Positions 11,739 to 23,864 of a stretch of DNA of 64,000 bases are shown piece by piece. Source of the DNA: Nematostella vectensis (taxonomy: Eukaryota; Cnidaria; Anthozoa; Actiniaria; Edwardsiidae). The position numbers and the translations under genes were made by a program. The DNA lies in NCBI RefSeq assembly GCF_932526225.1, contig NC_064042.1:9768540-9832539 (forward strand), read 5' to 3'. Position 1 is the first letter of the stretch. Every line of letters begins with the position of its first letter. The notes beneath the pieces are model-generated. The model ran no database searches and was not told where the DNA came from. It saw nothing but the letters and a program-made list of their open reading frames with translations.

Positions 11739-14180
11739 CTGAGACACCGACAACGAATAGCGTGCTTAGTCAACTGAATATTTACCCACGTAACGCATAC
11801 CATCATAGGCGACCTGGGACGCTGAGAACGAATAGCGTGCTTAGTCAATTGAATATTTACCCACGTAACGCATACCATCATAGGCGACCTGGGACACCGA
11901 CAACGAATAGCGGGTTTAGTCAATTGAATATTTACCCACTTTACGCATACCATCATAGCCGACCTGGGACACCGACAACGAATAGCGTGCTTAGTCAATT
12001 GAATATTTACCCACGTAACGCATACCATCATACGCGACCTGAGACACCGACAACGAATAGCGTGCTTAGTCAATTGAATATTTACCCACATAACGCATAC
12101 CATCATACGCGACCTGCGACACCGACAACGAATAGCGGGTTTAGTCAATTGAATATTTACCCACTTTACGCATACCATCATAGCCGACCTGGGACACCGA
12201 CAACGAATAGCGTGCTTAGTCAATTGAATATTTACCCACGTAACGCATACCATCATACGCGACCTGAGACACCGACAACGAATAGCGTGCTTAGTCAATT
12301 GAATATTTACCCACATAACGCATACCATCATACGCGACCTGAGACACCGACAACGAATAGCGGGTTTAGTCAATTGAATATTTACCCACGTAACGCATAC
12401 CATCATACGCGACCTGAGACACCGACAACGAATAGCGTGCTTAGTCAATTGAATATTTACCCACGTAACGCATACCATCATACGCGACCTGGGACACCGA
12501 CAACGAATAGCGGGCTTAGTCAATTGAATATTTACCCACATAACGCATACCATCATACGCGACCTGAGACACCGACAACAAATAGCGGGTTTAGTCAATT
12601 GAATATTTACCCACGTAACGCATACCATCATAGGCGACCTGGGACACCGACAACGAATAGCGTGCTTAGTCAATTGAATATTTACCCACGTAACGCATAC
12701 CATCATAGGCGACCTGGGACACCGACAACGAATAGCGGGCTTAGTCAATTGAATATTTACCCACACAACGCATACCATCATAGGCGACCTGAGACACGAC
12801 AACGAATAGCGGGTTTAGTCAATTGAATATTTACTCACGTAACGCATACAATCATACGCGACCTGAGACACCGAAAACGAATAGCGTGCTTAGTCAATTA
12901 AATATTTACCTACGTAACGCATACCATCATAGGCGACCTGGGACACCGACAACGAATAGCGTGCTTAGTCAATTGAATATTTACCCACGGAACGCATACC
13001 ATCATACGCGACCTGAGCCCCCTACAACGAATAGCGGGCTTAGTCAATTGAATATTTACCCACGTAACGCATACCATCATATGCGACCTGAGACACCGAC
13101 AACAAATAGCGGGTTTAGGTAATTGAATATTTACCCACGTAACGCATACCATCATAGCCGATCTGGGACACCGACAACGAATAGTGGGTTTAGTTCATTG
13201 AATATTTACCCACCTAACGCATACCATCATACGCGACCTGAGACACCGAAAACGAATAGCGTGCTTTTTCAATTCAATTAAATATTTACCTACGTAACGC
13301 ATACCATCATAGGCGACCTGGGACACCGACAACGAATAGCGTGCTTAGTCAATTGAATATTTACCCACGAAACGCATACCATCATACGCGACCTGAGTCA
13401 CCTACAACGAATAGCGTGCTTAGTCAATTGAATATTTACCCACGTAACGCATACCATCATAGGCGAACTGAGACACCGACAAAAAATAGCGGGTTTAGTC
13501 AATTGAATATTTACCCACGTAACGCATACCATCATACGCGACCTGAGACACCGAAAACGAATAGCGTGCTTAGTCAATTTAATATTTACCTATGTAACGC
13601 ATACCATCATAGGTGACCTGGGACACCGACAACGAATAGCGTGCTTAGTCAATTGAATATTTACCCACGTAACGCATACCATCATACGCGACCTGAGTCA
13701 CCTACAACGAATAGCGTGCTTAGTCAATTGAATATTTACCCACGTAACGCATACCATCATAGGCGACCTGAGTCACCTACAACGAATAGCGTGCTTAGTC
13801 AATTGAATATTTACCCACGTAACGCATACCATCATAGGCGACCTGGGACACCGACAACGAATAGCGGGCTTAGTCAATTGAATATTTACCCACACAACGC
13901 ATACCATCATAGGCGACCTGAGACACGACAACGAATAGCGGGTTTAGTCAATTGAATATTTACTCACGTAACGCATACAATCATACGCGACCTGAGACAC
14001 CGAAAACGAATAGCGTGCTTAGTCAATTGAATATTTACCTACGTAACGCATACCATCATAGGTGACCTGGGACACCGACAACGAATAGCGTGCTTAGTCA
14101 ATTGAATATTTACCCACGTAACGCATACCATCATACGCGACCTGGGAAACCGACAACGAATAGCGGGTTTAGTCAATTGA
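11739..14180. repeat. 75-bp minisatellite containing a DOCK splice acceptor
   Basis: About 32 tandem 75-bp copies, directly abutting the DOCK exon at 11738. In the sense (-) strand each unit carries gttgtcggtgtctcag|gtcg followed by cgtatgatg, i.e. the acceptor plus the first 13 bases of the exon, then unrelated bases with ggtaaatat, which matches the start of the intron after that exon. All copies I checked keep the CAG. The period is 25 codons, so long frames stay open on both strands; these are not genes. Blocks of units (with aaaacgaatag or tcacctac variants) recur, showing higher-order duplication. Confidence 0.95.
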
Positions 14181-14188
14181 GCTATTCA

Positions 14189-14614
<426 letters not shown>

Positions 14615-14669
14615 TCAAAATTTAAGAAATGCCCTCTTTAAAAACAAATTTATCAGCATTGCTGTTATT

Positions 14670-15647
14670 ATTAAGCATGTCTATTGTAAACATATGTTGT
14701 ACAGAATTGAAAAAACTGTTTAACTAGTTTCTCACTTATGCTAAACTATATGTATGTGGTTCTTTAGCTGATCACAATAGAAGCAGACCAAGATAATATG
14801 ACTTTCACAATTGCGTCAAATGAAAACATAAACAGTTACATTAGAGAAACGGTACTACCGTGAACACCGGTTATACCATATTTGTTTACATACATTGTTT
14901 CTATTTATTTTCAGTAATTTCAATGAGCAAGCACTAACCAATGTCTATCATAAACATATGTTGTACAGAATATTAGGCTTGAAAATCTGTTTAACTAGTT
15001 TCTCACTTATGCTAAACTATATGTATGTGGTTCTTTAGCTGATCACAATAGAAGCAGACCAAGATAATATGACTTTCACAATTGCATCAAATGAAAACAT
15101 AAACAGTTACATTAGAGAAACAGTACTACCGTGAACACCGGTTATACCATATTTGTTTACATACATTGTTTCTATTTATTTTCATTAATTTCAATGAGCA
15201 AGCACTAACCAATGTCTATCGTAAACATATGTTGTACAGAATATTAGCCTTGAAAATCTGTTTAACCAGTTTCTCACTTATGCTAAACTATATGTATGTG
15301 ATTCTTAGCTGATCACAATAGAAGCAGTTCAAGAATATGACTTTCACAATTGCGTCAAATGAAAACATAAACAGTTACATTAGAGAAACAGTACTACCGT
15401 GAACACCGGTTATACCATATTTGTTTACATACATTGTTTCTATTTATTTTCATTAATTTCAATGAGCAAGCACTAACCAATGTCTATCGTAAACATATGT
15501 TGTACAGAATATTAGGCTTGAAAATCTGTTTAACTAGTTTCTCACTTATGCTAAACTATATGTATGTGGTTCTTTAGCTGATAACAATAGAAGCAGTCCA
15601 AGAATATATGACTTTCACAATTGCGTCAAATGAAAACATAAACAGTT
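14670..15647. repeat. About 268-bp tandem repeat, nearly four copies
   Basis: The anchor catatgttgtacagaat recurs at 14691, 14955, 15226 and 15494 (spacings 264, 271, 268). AT-rich, with short indels between copies and no ORF. Confidence 0.9.
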
Positions 15648-16719
15648 AACCCTAGTAGGTTAGCATAAAAAAGATAATTAGGTTCTTCATTTGCAGGGTT
15701 TTACTTTAATCAGAATATTGAAAATAATTACTTATCAAGACATTTATTATTGATCCTATTACATTATAAAGCCCATTGCATACTAACCTTTCACTGCAAT
15801 CCATGTTCTGCTCATCAAGTCCTTAAAATAGGTGAATTTCGCGTAGAAAGGACGGGAGTAAACGGCTAATAGCCGTTCGTTTAGAGGTTATGATAATGGC
15901 GTTCGTTCGACCGTTATGGTTTTGCGTCTTGGGCCCAAGCTCCTCTCGGCCACTAAAGCAAAGGACGCCCGGTGCATTTTCATTTTACGGTCTTCTATCC
16001 AGTGCCGTACATTACTATTTTTGGTTATATCGATTTACCTACTTATTATGCAAATATTCAAAATGGCCGCGCGGAGTTTGAAACTTGAATTTGTTTTGTT
16101 AGCGAGACGTCGCATCGCAAAAATCGACCAAAACAGCAACACATCCTGCTCTATACTAACTTTGATATTTGATTGATGAGTTCCTGTGCTCGAAAGTAAA
16201 ATATCGTTTAGGAAACCTTTTCAAATTGAGCGCTTTTATTGGAGACTGTCGTAAAATCGAACTCTCTTCGTAATGTTTACGTTTAGAAAAAGAGAAATAT
16301 GAGTGTGATGGACCAAATTCTACGGCTTAGGACCTTGACAGGACTAAACTAGGATAAATGAGGATCATGGCATACTAAAACAATTTTCACCACAAGCCGA
16401 AACGAGTGCCCACAGGGTATGGTGAAAGTTGAGAAGAGCGGAGGTTGAATTGTGAGGACGATAGTGCGAGTCGAGGCCCAACGTCTATACAACAGGGAAA
16501 AATCGCCGAAGAATAGGTATGAAAATTTGTGTCAACATTTAGCCGAAAAGCATTTTACCCTACCCTTGTCTCTCGGGGGTTCGCTTCTTATCACCCTTTA
16601 GCTAAATGTCTTGCCCTGCGACCACCACAACAACATGGGGGGGGGGGGGGGCACTCTAGCTGTAAACATGGCTGTTGGTTCCGACAGATACGAACATTTT
16701 ATGCTCCCAAAAGAATGGA
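15648..16719. other. No gene recognised
   Basis: Mixed sequence, presumably DOCK intron or upstream flank. I looked for the preceding DOCK exon on the - strand and did not find it. Short frames at 15890-16176 lack homology cues. A G run of 14 lies near 16637. Confidence 0.4.
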
Positions 16720-18470
16720 ACCGCGCTACCCCTAATATACCTGCATCTGAACTCTATACCCAAAACTCCACCAAGAATAGATAGCCCCCCCTTCCCCAAA
16801 AAAAGTAACCCAAATCTGAGTTCTATTCGTAAAACATACAAAAGCTTGAAACTTGGCAGTCCCGTAAAAAAAGTTTTAGAAGGAAAATTTGCTTATCAAA
16901 TTTAATTTATTTTTATTCCCTTTTATAAAAAAACTTTATCCTCCTCACCTCCAAGGCCCTAGTCATCAAACCCGGTACAATTTTACTTCCTTGTCTTCGC
17001 ACCTTGTGTGAGCACACCACATGTGACATGCCCTCATTCATCACAACCTCACTCCCCTTACCATGCATTTCTCAACCTTTAATTTTACACTCTATGCCTT
17101 TTCCTATTTGTCTGCACACACCATAAAATAGCCCCCATTGAGTAAGCGCATTACATAGCCACTCAAACCATTGCCCCTCTAAAATCTAATGCTAGAGGGG
17201 CATAATATGTTAAAATAAGCATTTGCAATAAGAACTTTTTGATGAATTAGCCCCCCCTACTCATCCTCAAAAATACCCAAACCCGAGTTCTATACGTAAA
17301 ATATACCAAGCATAGAAACTTACCTCCCAAATAAATAACCAAACCTAAATTCTATAGCCCAAGCATACAAAATCTTGCTATAAGGGAGCTTCAACTCTCA
17401 GATTTGCTTATTAAATAAAATCAATTTTATTCCATTTTTATAAAAAAGACAACAAACAAACTCTGTGCAATAGGCACTGAGATAAAAAATGCTCCTGAAG
17501 TATCACCAAATATAAATATTTATTTTCCATACAGTATGATATCTATGACTGCACAATCATACTCCTAGAATCTCCAAGGCCTAGTAATAAAACCTGGTAC
17601 AAGAGGGGTAAAAAGAAGGGCATAATATGCTAAAATAAGCATTTGCGATAAGGACTTTTTGTCAAATTAGCCCCCCCCCAAAAAAAAAAAATAAATACCC
17701 AAACCTGAGTTCTATACATAAAATATACCAAGTATAGAAACTTACCTCCCAAACAATTACTCAAACCTATATACCCCAAACATATAAATTCTTAATATCA
17801 CTATAGTTTTAAAGGGGAGCTTTAACACTCAGACTTGCCTATCAAATCAAATTAATTTAATTCTATTTTTATAAAAAAAAGACTCTTTCCGAATATAATA
17901 GAGACTGGCGAGAAAAAAAATAAGCCTGAAGTATCACCAAATATGAATAGATATTTTCCATATGATATCTGCTCTAGTGAAGCTTGGAGCCTCTGGTACC
18001 CAGGGTATGACTATACTCCCATTCTCCTATTATCTCCAAGCCTAGTAATCAAACATGGTACAAGTTTACTTCATCTTCACAACCTGTGTCAGCACCCCCA
18101 ATTAGACATACCCTTAGTCACCACCCCTTTGCCCTTACCATGCCTTTTCCTCACCCTAGTTTACACTTTATGCCTTTTTCCATTTGTCTGCACACACAAT
18201 GAAATACACCCTCAATGGCTCTAACTTGGTGTTAGAACCTGTGTATTAAGCACGATTTGTGTCACAAAACTTCCTTTTTTAATAAAATGGATCATGATGA
18301 AAACAGAGCTGGATACAATGAAGTCCTTTGGGGATGGTTCTGACACTGAGGTATACATACACCCCTCATTGAATAAGCACATTACATAGCCCCTCAAAGT
18401 GCCCCCTCTAGAATCCATTTATAAAAAAAGCCATAATGTGAGCATTTGTGGTAAGGACTTTTTTTTACAA
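16720..18470. repeat. Diverged dispersed repeats, about three copies
   Basis: Phrases recur at different positions: aaacctgagttctatac near 16808, 17278 and 17700; taccaagcatagaaacttac near 17303 and 17730; ggtacaa-tttactt followed by tgtctgcacacac near 16974-17120 and 18057-18198; tgctaaaataagcatttg near 17212 and 17628. The copies are 70-90 percent alike by eye and strongly rearranged. Probably an old transposon or satellite; no intact ORF. Confidence 0.65.
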
Positions 18471-18799
18471 CGAGTAATAGCAAAGTAATGCAGCAATGAA
18501 TAATGACTGCCATCCCTGAGATTTACTGATCATAGCAAATCTATTTATTCCAGGATCAAATATAAACATTTAAACAGTACTTTCATGTAGTGTCTTTAAA
18601 TTGCATACAATAAACAGTGACTCGCGGCCATTCTGTATAAGATTTATTTTAGTTTCAATATCCCAGCTAAAATTTTTCTTGGAGTGTCTTCATTCCGAGT
18701 GCGAAAGCAAAATAAATCCAGGGAAATTTTGTGCATTTGTATGACTTGATGAAACGTACAGACTTGACTTGATGAAACGTACGTCAGCGGTCGTCGGCC

Positions 18800-20794
18800 A
18801 TGGCGGCCATGGATTTTGTAGCTCCTTTGATATTGCTTACCATCGCCTGTTACTCTCTTAATATTCGTACGAACCAAGATAAATCAAACACGAAATGCTT
18901 GTTAATAACACAGGGAAAGCATTCGGCGTTCAATGCATCCGAAACAATCGGATTAGAGGCTCTACATCGTCTCCGGGTATCTGCTACAAGGCCCGCCATC
19001 TTGGATTTAAAACGGCCCAAACTCTTCACGCTTCTGTCCTTACTCCTGCTGAGTGGTTCTGTCGAGCCAAATCCTGGGCCTAACTACAAATTCCCTTGCG
19101 GAATCTGCAGCAAACCGGTACGGATAAACCAGCGAGGAATTCAATGTGACTTTTGTGATATTTGGTCTCATATTCGTTGCCTGAACATGAACACGATTAT
19201 ATATGACGCTCTCGCCAATTCATCTTGCGTCTGGGAATGTTGCGCCTGCGGGATGCCCAATTTTTCGAGCTCCCTCTTGGACTCCTTCGCTATGGTCCAA
19301 TGTTCAAACCAGTTCTCGTGTCTTGATTCCTCTGATACCACTCTGGGCCCTCCTCTCCTTTCTTCGTCTCCTGGCGATCAGCAGTATTCACCCGACTCCA
19401 CAACATCATGTTCTCAATCATCTAAACCTATAAGGAAGCACTCCCTGACTATTTTGACAGTTAATTGTCGAAGTTTGAGAAGTGAGAGGAAGAGATGTGA
19501 ACTTCAGTCCCTTGTGGATACCTTCAAACCTGATATCATCAATGCCACTGAAACTCATATTGACGACAATGTCCTTACAGCTGAACTAGGGCTTCAGGGT
19601 TATGAAATCTATCGTCAAGACAGGAAATGTGGAGGTGGAGGTGTTCTGGTTGCAACAAATCAGGATTCTATTATATCTTCTAGAATCCACTCACTTGAGG
19701 ATGAACATGTTGAGTCTGTATGGTGCAAAATTGAAATTGCTGGCACCAAGCCATTATATAATGGGTGTATGTACAGAACCCCAGACCGCCAGCCCGAGTC
19801 TATTTACTACCTAGACTCAACATTGAACAAAATCACATCAAGCCCTTGTTTGCCTAACGTCCTAGTCACTGGAGATTTTAATCTACCTGATATCTCCTGG
19901 GACTGCACGGACTGTGAGAATAAATATATTGTTAAGGCTAACCCCCAATATGGAGTTCTGGTTAATCAAGCCTTTATTGATACCATCCATGAACATTCTC
20001 TGTCCCAAGGTGTAACAGAGCCAACTAGAGAAAACAACATCCTCGATCTGGTGCTGACAACTAATCCGGATCTGATCTCCAGGACTGAGGTGCTCAATGG
20101 CATGAGTGACCACAGCATAGTCCTTTCCACTGTCAATCTGAAAACACGTACACCCAAGAAAAAACCCCGCAAGGTTTTCTTCTATAAGAAGGCTGATGTC
20201 TATGGTCTAAGGGCAGCCGTTGCTAATGCACTAGCCCCTGATTGGCAGGAATGGGACCAGCCTATTGAAACATACTGGGCTTTTTTCAAGGACACGCTTT
20301 CTAGCATTATGGACACTTATATCCCTCACAAGCATTTATCTGGTCGTTGGAATGTACCCTGGATGACCGGCGAAATCAGAAGAGCCATTAGGAAGAAGCA
20401 AAGGCTCTACAATAGGGCCAAAACCACACAACGCCAGTCTGACTGGATGAAATTTAAAAAGCTCAGAGCCAAAGTCAAAGAACAATTAAGAGAATCATAT
20501 CACTCATATATTGCCAACCTGCTCAAACCTCCAGAACAAGACAAAAAGCCATCTATGGGTAAACGATTTTGGTCCTTTGTCAAGTCTAGGCGCAGGGATA
20601 CGGTGGGAGTTGCTGGTTTACGAGAAACGCCTGATGGCAATGTCATCACAGACAGCAAGACCAAAGCTGAGATTTTAAGCAATCAATTCAAATCAGTTTT
20701 TACAGTTGAGGACACATCCAACCTCCCAGTGCTGCCTACATCACCCTTTCCTGACATCGCCGATCTGACACACGTGGTATTGCTAAGCTCCTAA
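18800..20794 (+). pseudogene. LINE polyprotein 5' part: 2A-like, PHD finger, APE endonuclease
   Basis: 664 codons from ATG. Residues 5-22 are hydrophobic. A second Leu-rich run (LFTLLSLLLL) leads into SGSVEPNPGP, ending at residue 94; this is a 2A-like ribosome-skipping motif in which the usual Asp before Val is Ser. Residues 100-160 form a Cys4-His-Cys3 PHD-type finger (CGIC, CDFC, H, C, CCAC). The endonuclease from about residue 213 keeps the APE residues in LTVNCRS, TETH, TGDFNLP, LDLVLTT and MSDHS. The frame is lost near 20767-20775, where the continuing RT frame begins one base out, and ends at a chance stop at 20794. Family knowledge: APE-type LINE ORF2 with a fused ORF1-like module. 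The endonuclease nicks target DNA for target-primed reverse transcription. Confidence 0.9.
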
Positions 20795-22278
20795 AGAGTG
20801 TTGATGTGCACAAAGCTAGTGGACCCGATCAAATCCCTTGTTGGATACTAAAAACTGCAGCTGAAGAGCTAGCCCCCTTTTTGCAAAAGCTGTTCACCTA
20901 CTCACTTCTTACTGGGCAGATTCCCAAGGATTGGTGCAATGCTAACATTCATGCAATTTTTAAGAAAGGGAATAAGTCCCTAGCTTCTAACTATCGTCCT
21001 ATATCTTTAACGTCAATCACTTGTAAAATCATGGAACACATTTTGTTTCGCCACCTAATGTCCCATCTCGACAGCAATAATATCCTCCTACATATACAAC
21101 ATGGCTTCAGGAAAAAGTATTCCTGCGAGACGCAACTCATCACTGTGCTCCACGAACTGTGTTACAATCTTGACCAAGGAAACCAAACTGACTGCATTCT
21201 ACTTGATTTCTCAAAGGCTTTTGATAGGGTTGCCCATGGGCGTCTGCTTCAGAAACTTGATTTTTACGGTATCCGTGGAAAGCCACTTACGTGGGTCAGG
21301 TCTTGGCTAATCCACAGAAATCAAACAGTTGTTGTAGAGGGGGAGACATCAAAATCAACCAGAGTCACATCAGGGGTCCCCCAAGGGACTGTCCTGGGAC
21401 CACTGATGTTCTTCTTGTTCATCAATGACATCAACTCAGGGATTACTTCACGTATTAGACTTTTTGCGGATGACACCATCTTATATGGCCTAATCGAAGG
21501 CCCACAGAGTGCAGCAGTTATTCAGAAAGACCTTGATCTCCTTTTTAAATGGTCTAAAACATGGCAAATGTCATTCAACGCCGACAAGTGTAATATTATC
21601 AGAATACATAGATCCAAGTCTCCCATTGTTTATAATTATACGCTGGGTGGGACTCCATTAAAAGCTGTTCAGAGCCACCCATACTTGGGTGTAGAGTTGT
21701 CCTCATAACTGAACTGGAACACTCATGTCACTAATATTGTTGGAAAGGCTAACAAATCACTCGGTTTTATAAGGAGAAATCTTGGGGCTTGCCCTGATTT
21801 TGTTCGAGAAATAGCGTACACTACCCTCGTGCGCCCACGTGTGGAATTTGCTTCTAGTGTGTGGGATCCACATGTCCAGAAGCAAATAAAGGACCTAGAG
21901 AGCGTACAAAGGAGAGCGGCAAGATTCGCAAAGAACTGCTACATTTATGAACCAGGGACTGTGACAGGCTTACTAAAAGAACTCAAATGGCCCTCCCTCC
22001 AGCTACGAAGGAAGATGGCGAGACTTACTATGTTCTACAAAATGGTGTATGGCCTTGTAAACATAAATATTCCCAAAGATCTCCTACAAACTCGCAAGCA
22101 ATCTACTCGCTCCTCTCACCCCAAGAGGTTCATAAACCTGCCTTCGAACACAAATACTTCTAAATTTAGCTTTTTAACCCGCTCGCTTAAAGAGTGGAAC
22201 TTACTGCCAAATAACATAATAGAGGCACCAACTCTTGCTAAATTTAAGGAGCTGTTATCCAGTGAATTTTGCATATAA
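20767..22278 (+). pseudogene. LINE polyprotein 3' part: reverse transcriptase
   Basis: Continuation in another frame. It contains HKASGPDQIP, NYRPISLTS, LLDFSKAFDRV, SGVPQGTVLGP, FADDTILY (about 21463-21486) and the C-terminal WN-LP region (KEWNLLPNN), i.e. a full non-LTR reverse transcriptase with its metal-binding aspartates. A TAA at 21706-21708 interrupts the frame after YLGVELSS; coding continues in the same frame (LNWNTHV...) to the natural stop at 22278. With only one frameshift and one stop, the copy is young but probably dead as sequenced. Either lesion could also be an assembly error. Confidence 0.92.
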
Positions 22279-22441
22279 TGTTAAAATGAAGAGACAGTAG
22301 TGTTACATTATTACTTTATTTTGTATTCTTTTTCCTTTTACATTTATTTCATTTCCTTTTGTTATTGTAATTTTATATATCCGCCTCATGCTCACGCTTT
22401 GCGGATTACAATATATAAATAAATAAATAAATAAATAAATA

Positions 22442-23600
22442 AGTACAACTAGATAATTGGTGATCAACGTTATAGCCTGCTAGCAGTGGCTTACCCTTCC
22501 GCGTTCATTACAGTACGATTCGGTGAAGTCGTAAAAATAACCCTGCAATATATGACGCACTGAGTCGGTGAAATCCCTGCTTAAACAGATAAGAAGAAAT
22601 CACTGCTAGCAGAGAGTTAAAAAGCGGCGTTCAACATGATTTTCCCGATTCAACGGAACCGCCATTTTGTTTTCCCACTCTGAGTTGAGGCGTGTCCGCG
22701 TGAGACTGGGCATAGTAATACTCATCTCTGATTGGTTAATCAGATTGTTTATCAAATATAACCAAAAATGGTAATGTTCCGCACTGCTATCTGCAAAGCG
22801 GGACTTCTTTTCTTATAATCTCAAGAAGCATTTCTATTAGAAACAATATATATTATGTTTAAATCAGATCTAAGATTTTAAAACAATTATCACCCTTCGT
22901 ATCTTTCTTTTCAATGTAGTACTAATTCTGAAAAAAAATACACCTCATAAAACTCGTGTTCGAGTCCAATGCCAGTCTTTGATTACGTTTCTTATTGTTG
23001 TAGTATAGCTTTCAGTGAACCAGTTGCAAGCATTTGTTATTGATCGAGGAGTGACATATTCTTTATCATGGAGTTTCAGACTTGCTCGTTCAGGTGTACC
23101 TCTGTCTCTTTTTTCCGCGAGGGCTAGCCTAAGAGTCAACCTACCCTTCGGGGATAGGGCTAGTCTGCGTGCAGGCTATAATGCAGATGTAGACAGGTGA
23201 AAGAAAGAGATATTGGCCGTTTCTGTTTCGACAGTAGCGGTCGGCATTTGTGGCGACGGAGAGCGACTCCTTAGCTGGCTAATGTTTAAGTACACCTTGA
23301 ATTTGAGAGAGAATGAGGGTCTTTGGTATTGATTGTGGTGCCTTTTGATCGAGAGTAAACGTTTGAAACTTACTTCTTTATACTACGTATTCGTGGACAA
23401 TAAGGACTGTATTACTCCGTCATAGTACCGTGTCATTTAGAATATTGTTATTCACTTTGAAAGTTGCTTTGTGTTACAAATTCTGTTCCCAACTGTCATG
23501 CACAAAAAATGAATATTTCTTTTAAGAGAATGCACAATATTGATGACTTCGCTCATGGACACTACGAAAAAGATGGATGGAGCGCCAGTTCTGACGAGGA
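22442..23600. other. Upstream flank of the recombinase gene, no certain gene
   Basis: Moderately AT-rich. A frame at 23464-23700 overlaps the start of the next gene in another frame; its end (GHYEKDGWSASSDEEWKMDV) looks coding-like and might be a true N-terminus joined by a frameshift near 23605-23620. That is unproven. No TATA box or other promoter element can be assigned with confidence. Confidence 0.35.
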
Positions 23601-23864
23601 ATGGAAGATGGATGTACACAGGGCCACTTCTCGTTCCTGCTCAACGATGAGCAACGTATGCTTGACGAGCAGGACGAGACAAGTGTGGGGATTGCCCTGA
23701 GGGGGCTTGAATTGATGTATAAGAAAAGAACGGGCAGGAACTTGCCCATGACCCACCCGGTCATTTTTGACGAACTGAAAAGAATGAGGCTGAAAAGTTC
23801 AAGCGCCAAGCAGCCGCTAGCGCTGATCGCGCCCCCTACCGACGCTCTGCGTCGTCTTCGTCGC

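Larger units (their letters stand above)
18790..22441 (+). mobile_element. CR1/L2-type LINE, nearly full length
   Basis: Single long coding region with, in order, a hydrophobic N-terminus, a 2A-like motif, a PHD-type finger, an APE endonuclease and a reverse transcriptase, ending in a (taaa)n tail at 22412-22441. One frameshift and one stop inactivate it. The 5' boundary is uncertain. No clear target-site duplication is seen. Confidence 0.9.

Noticed and set aside
11708-13955. ORFs on both strands of the 75-bp array
   Set aside because: Period of 25 codons keeps frames open on both strands; the true coding content is only the duplicated start of a DOCK exon.
15740-15870. Possible preceding DOCK exon on the - strand (ag|gacttgatgagc ... 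gaaag|gttagt)
   Set aside because: Its translation in any phase does not resemble the DHR-2 segment that should precede VAYDEM.
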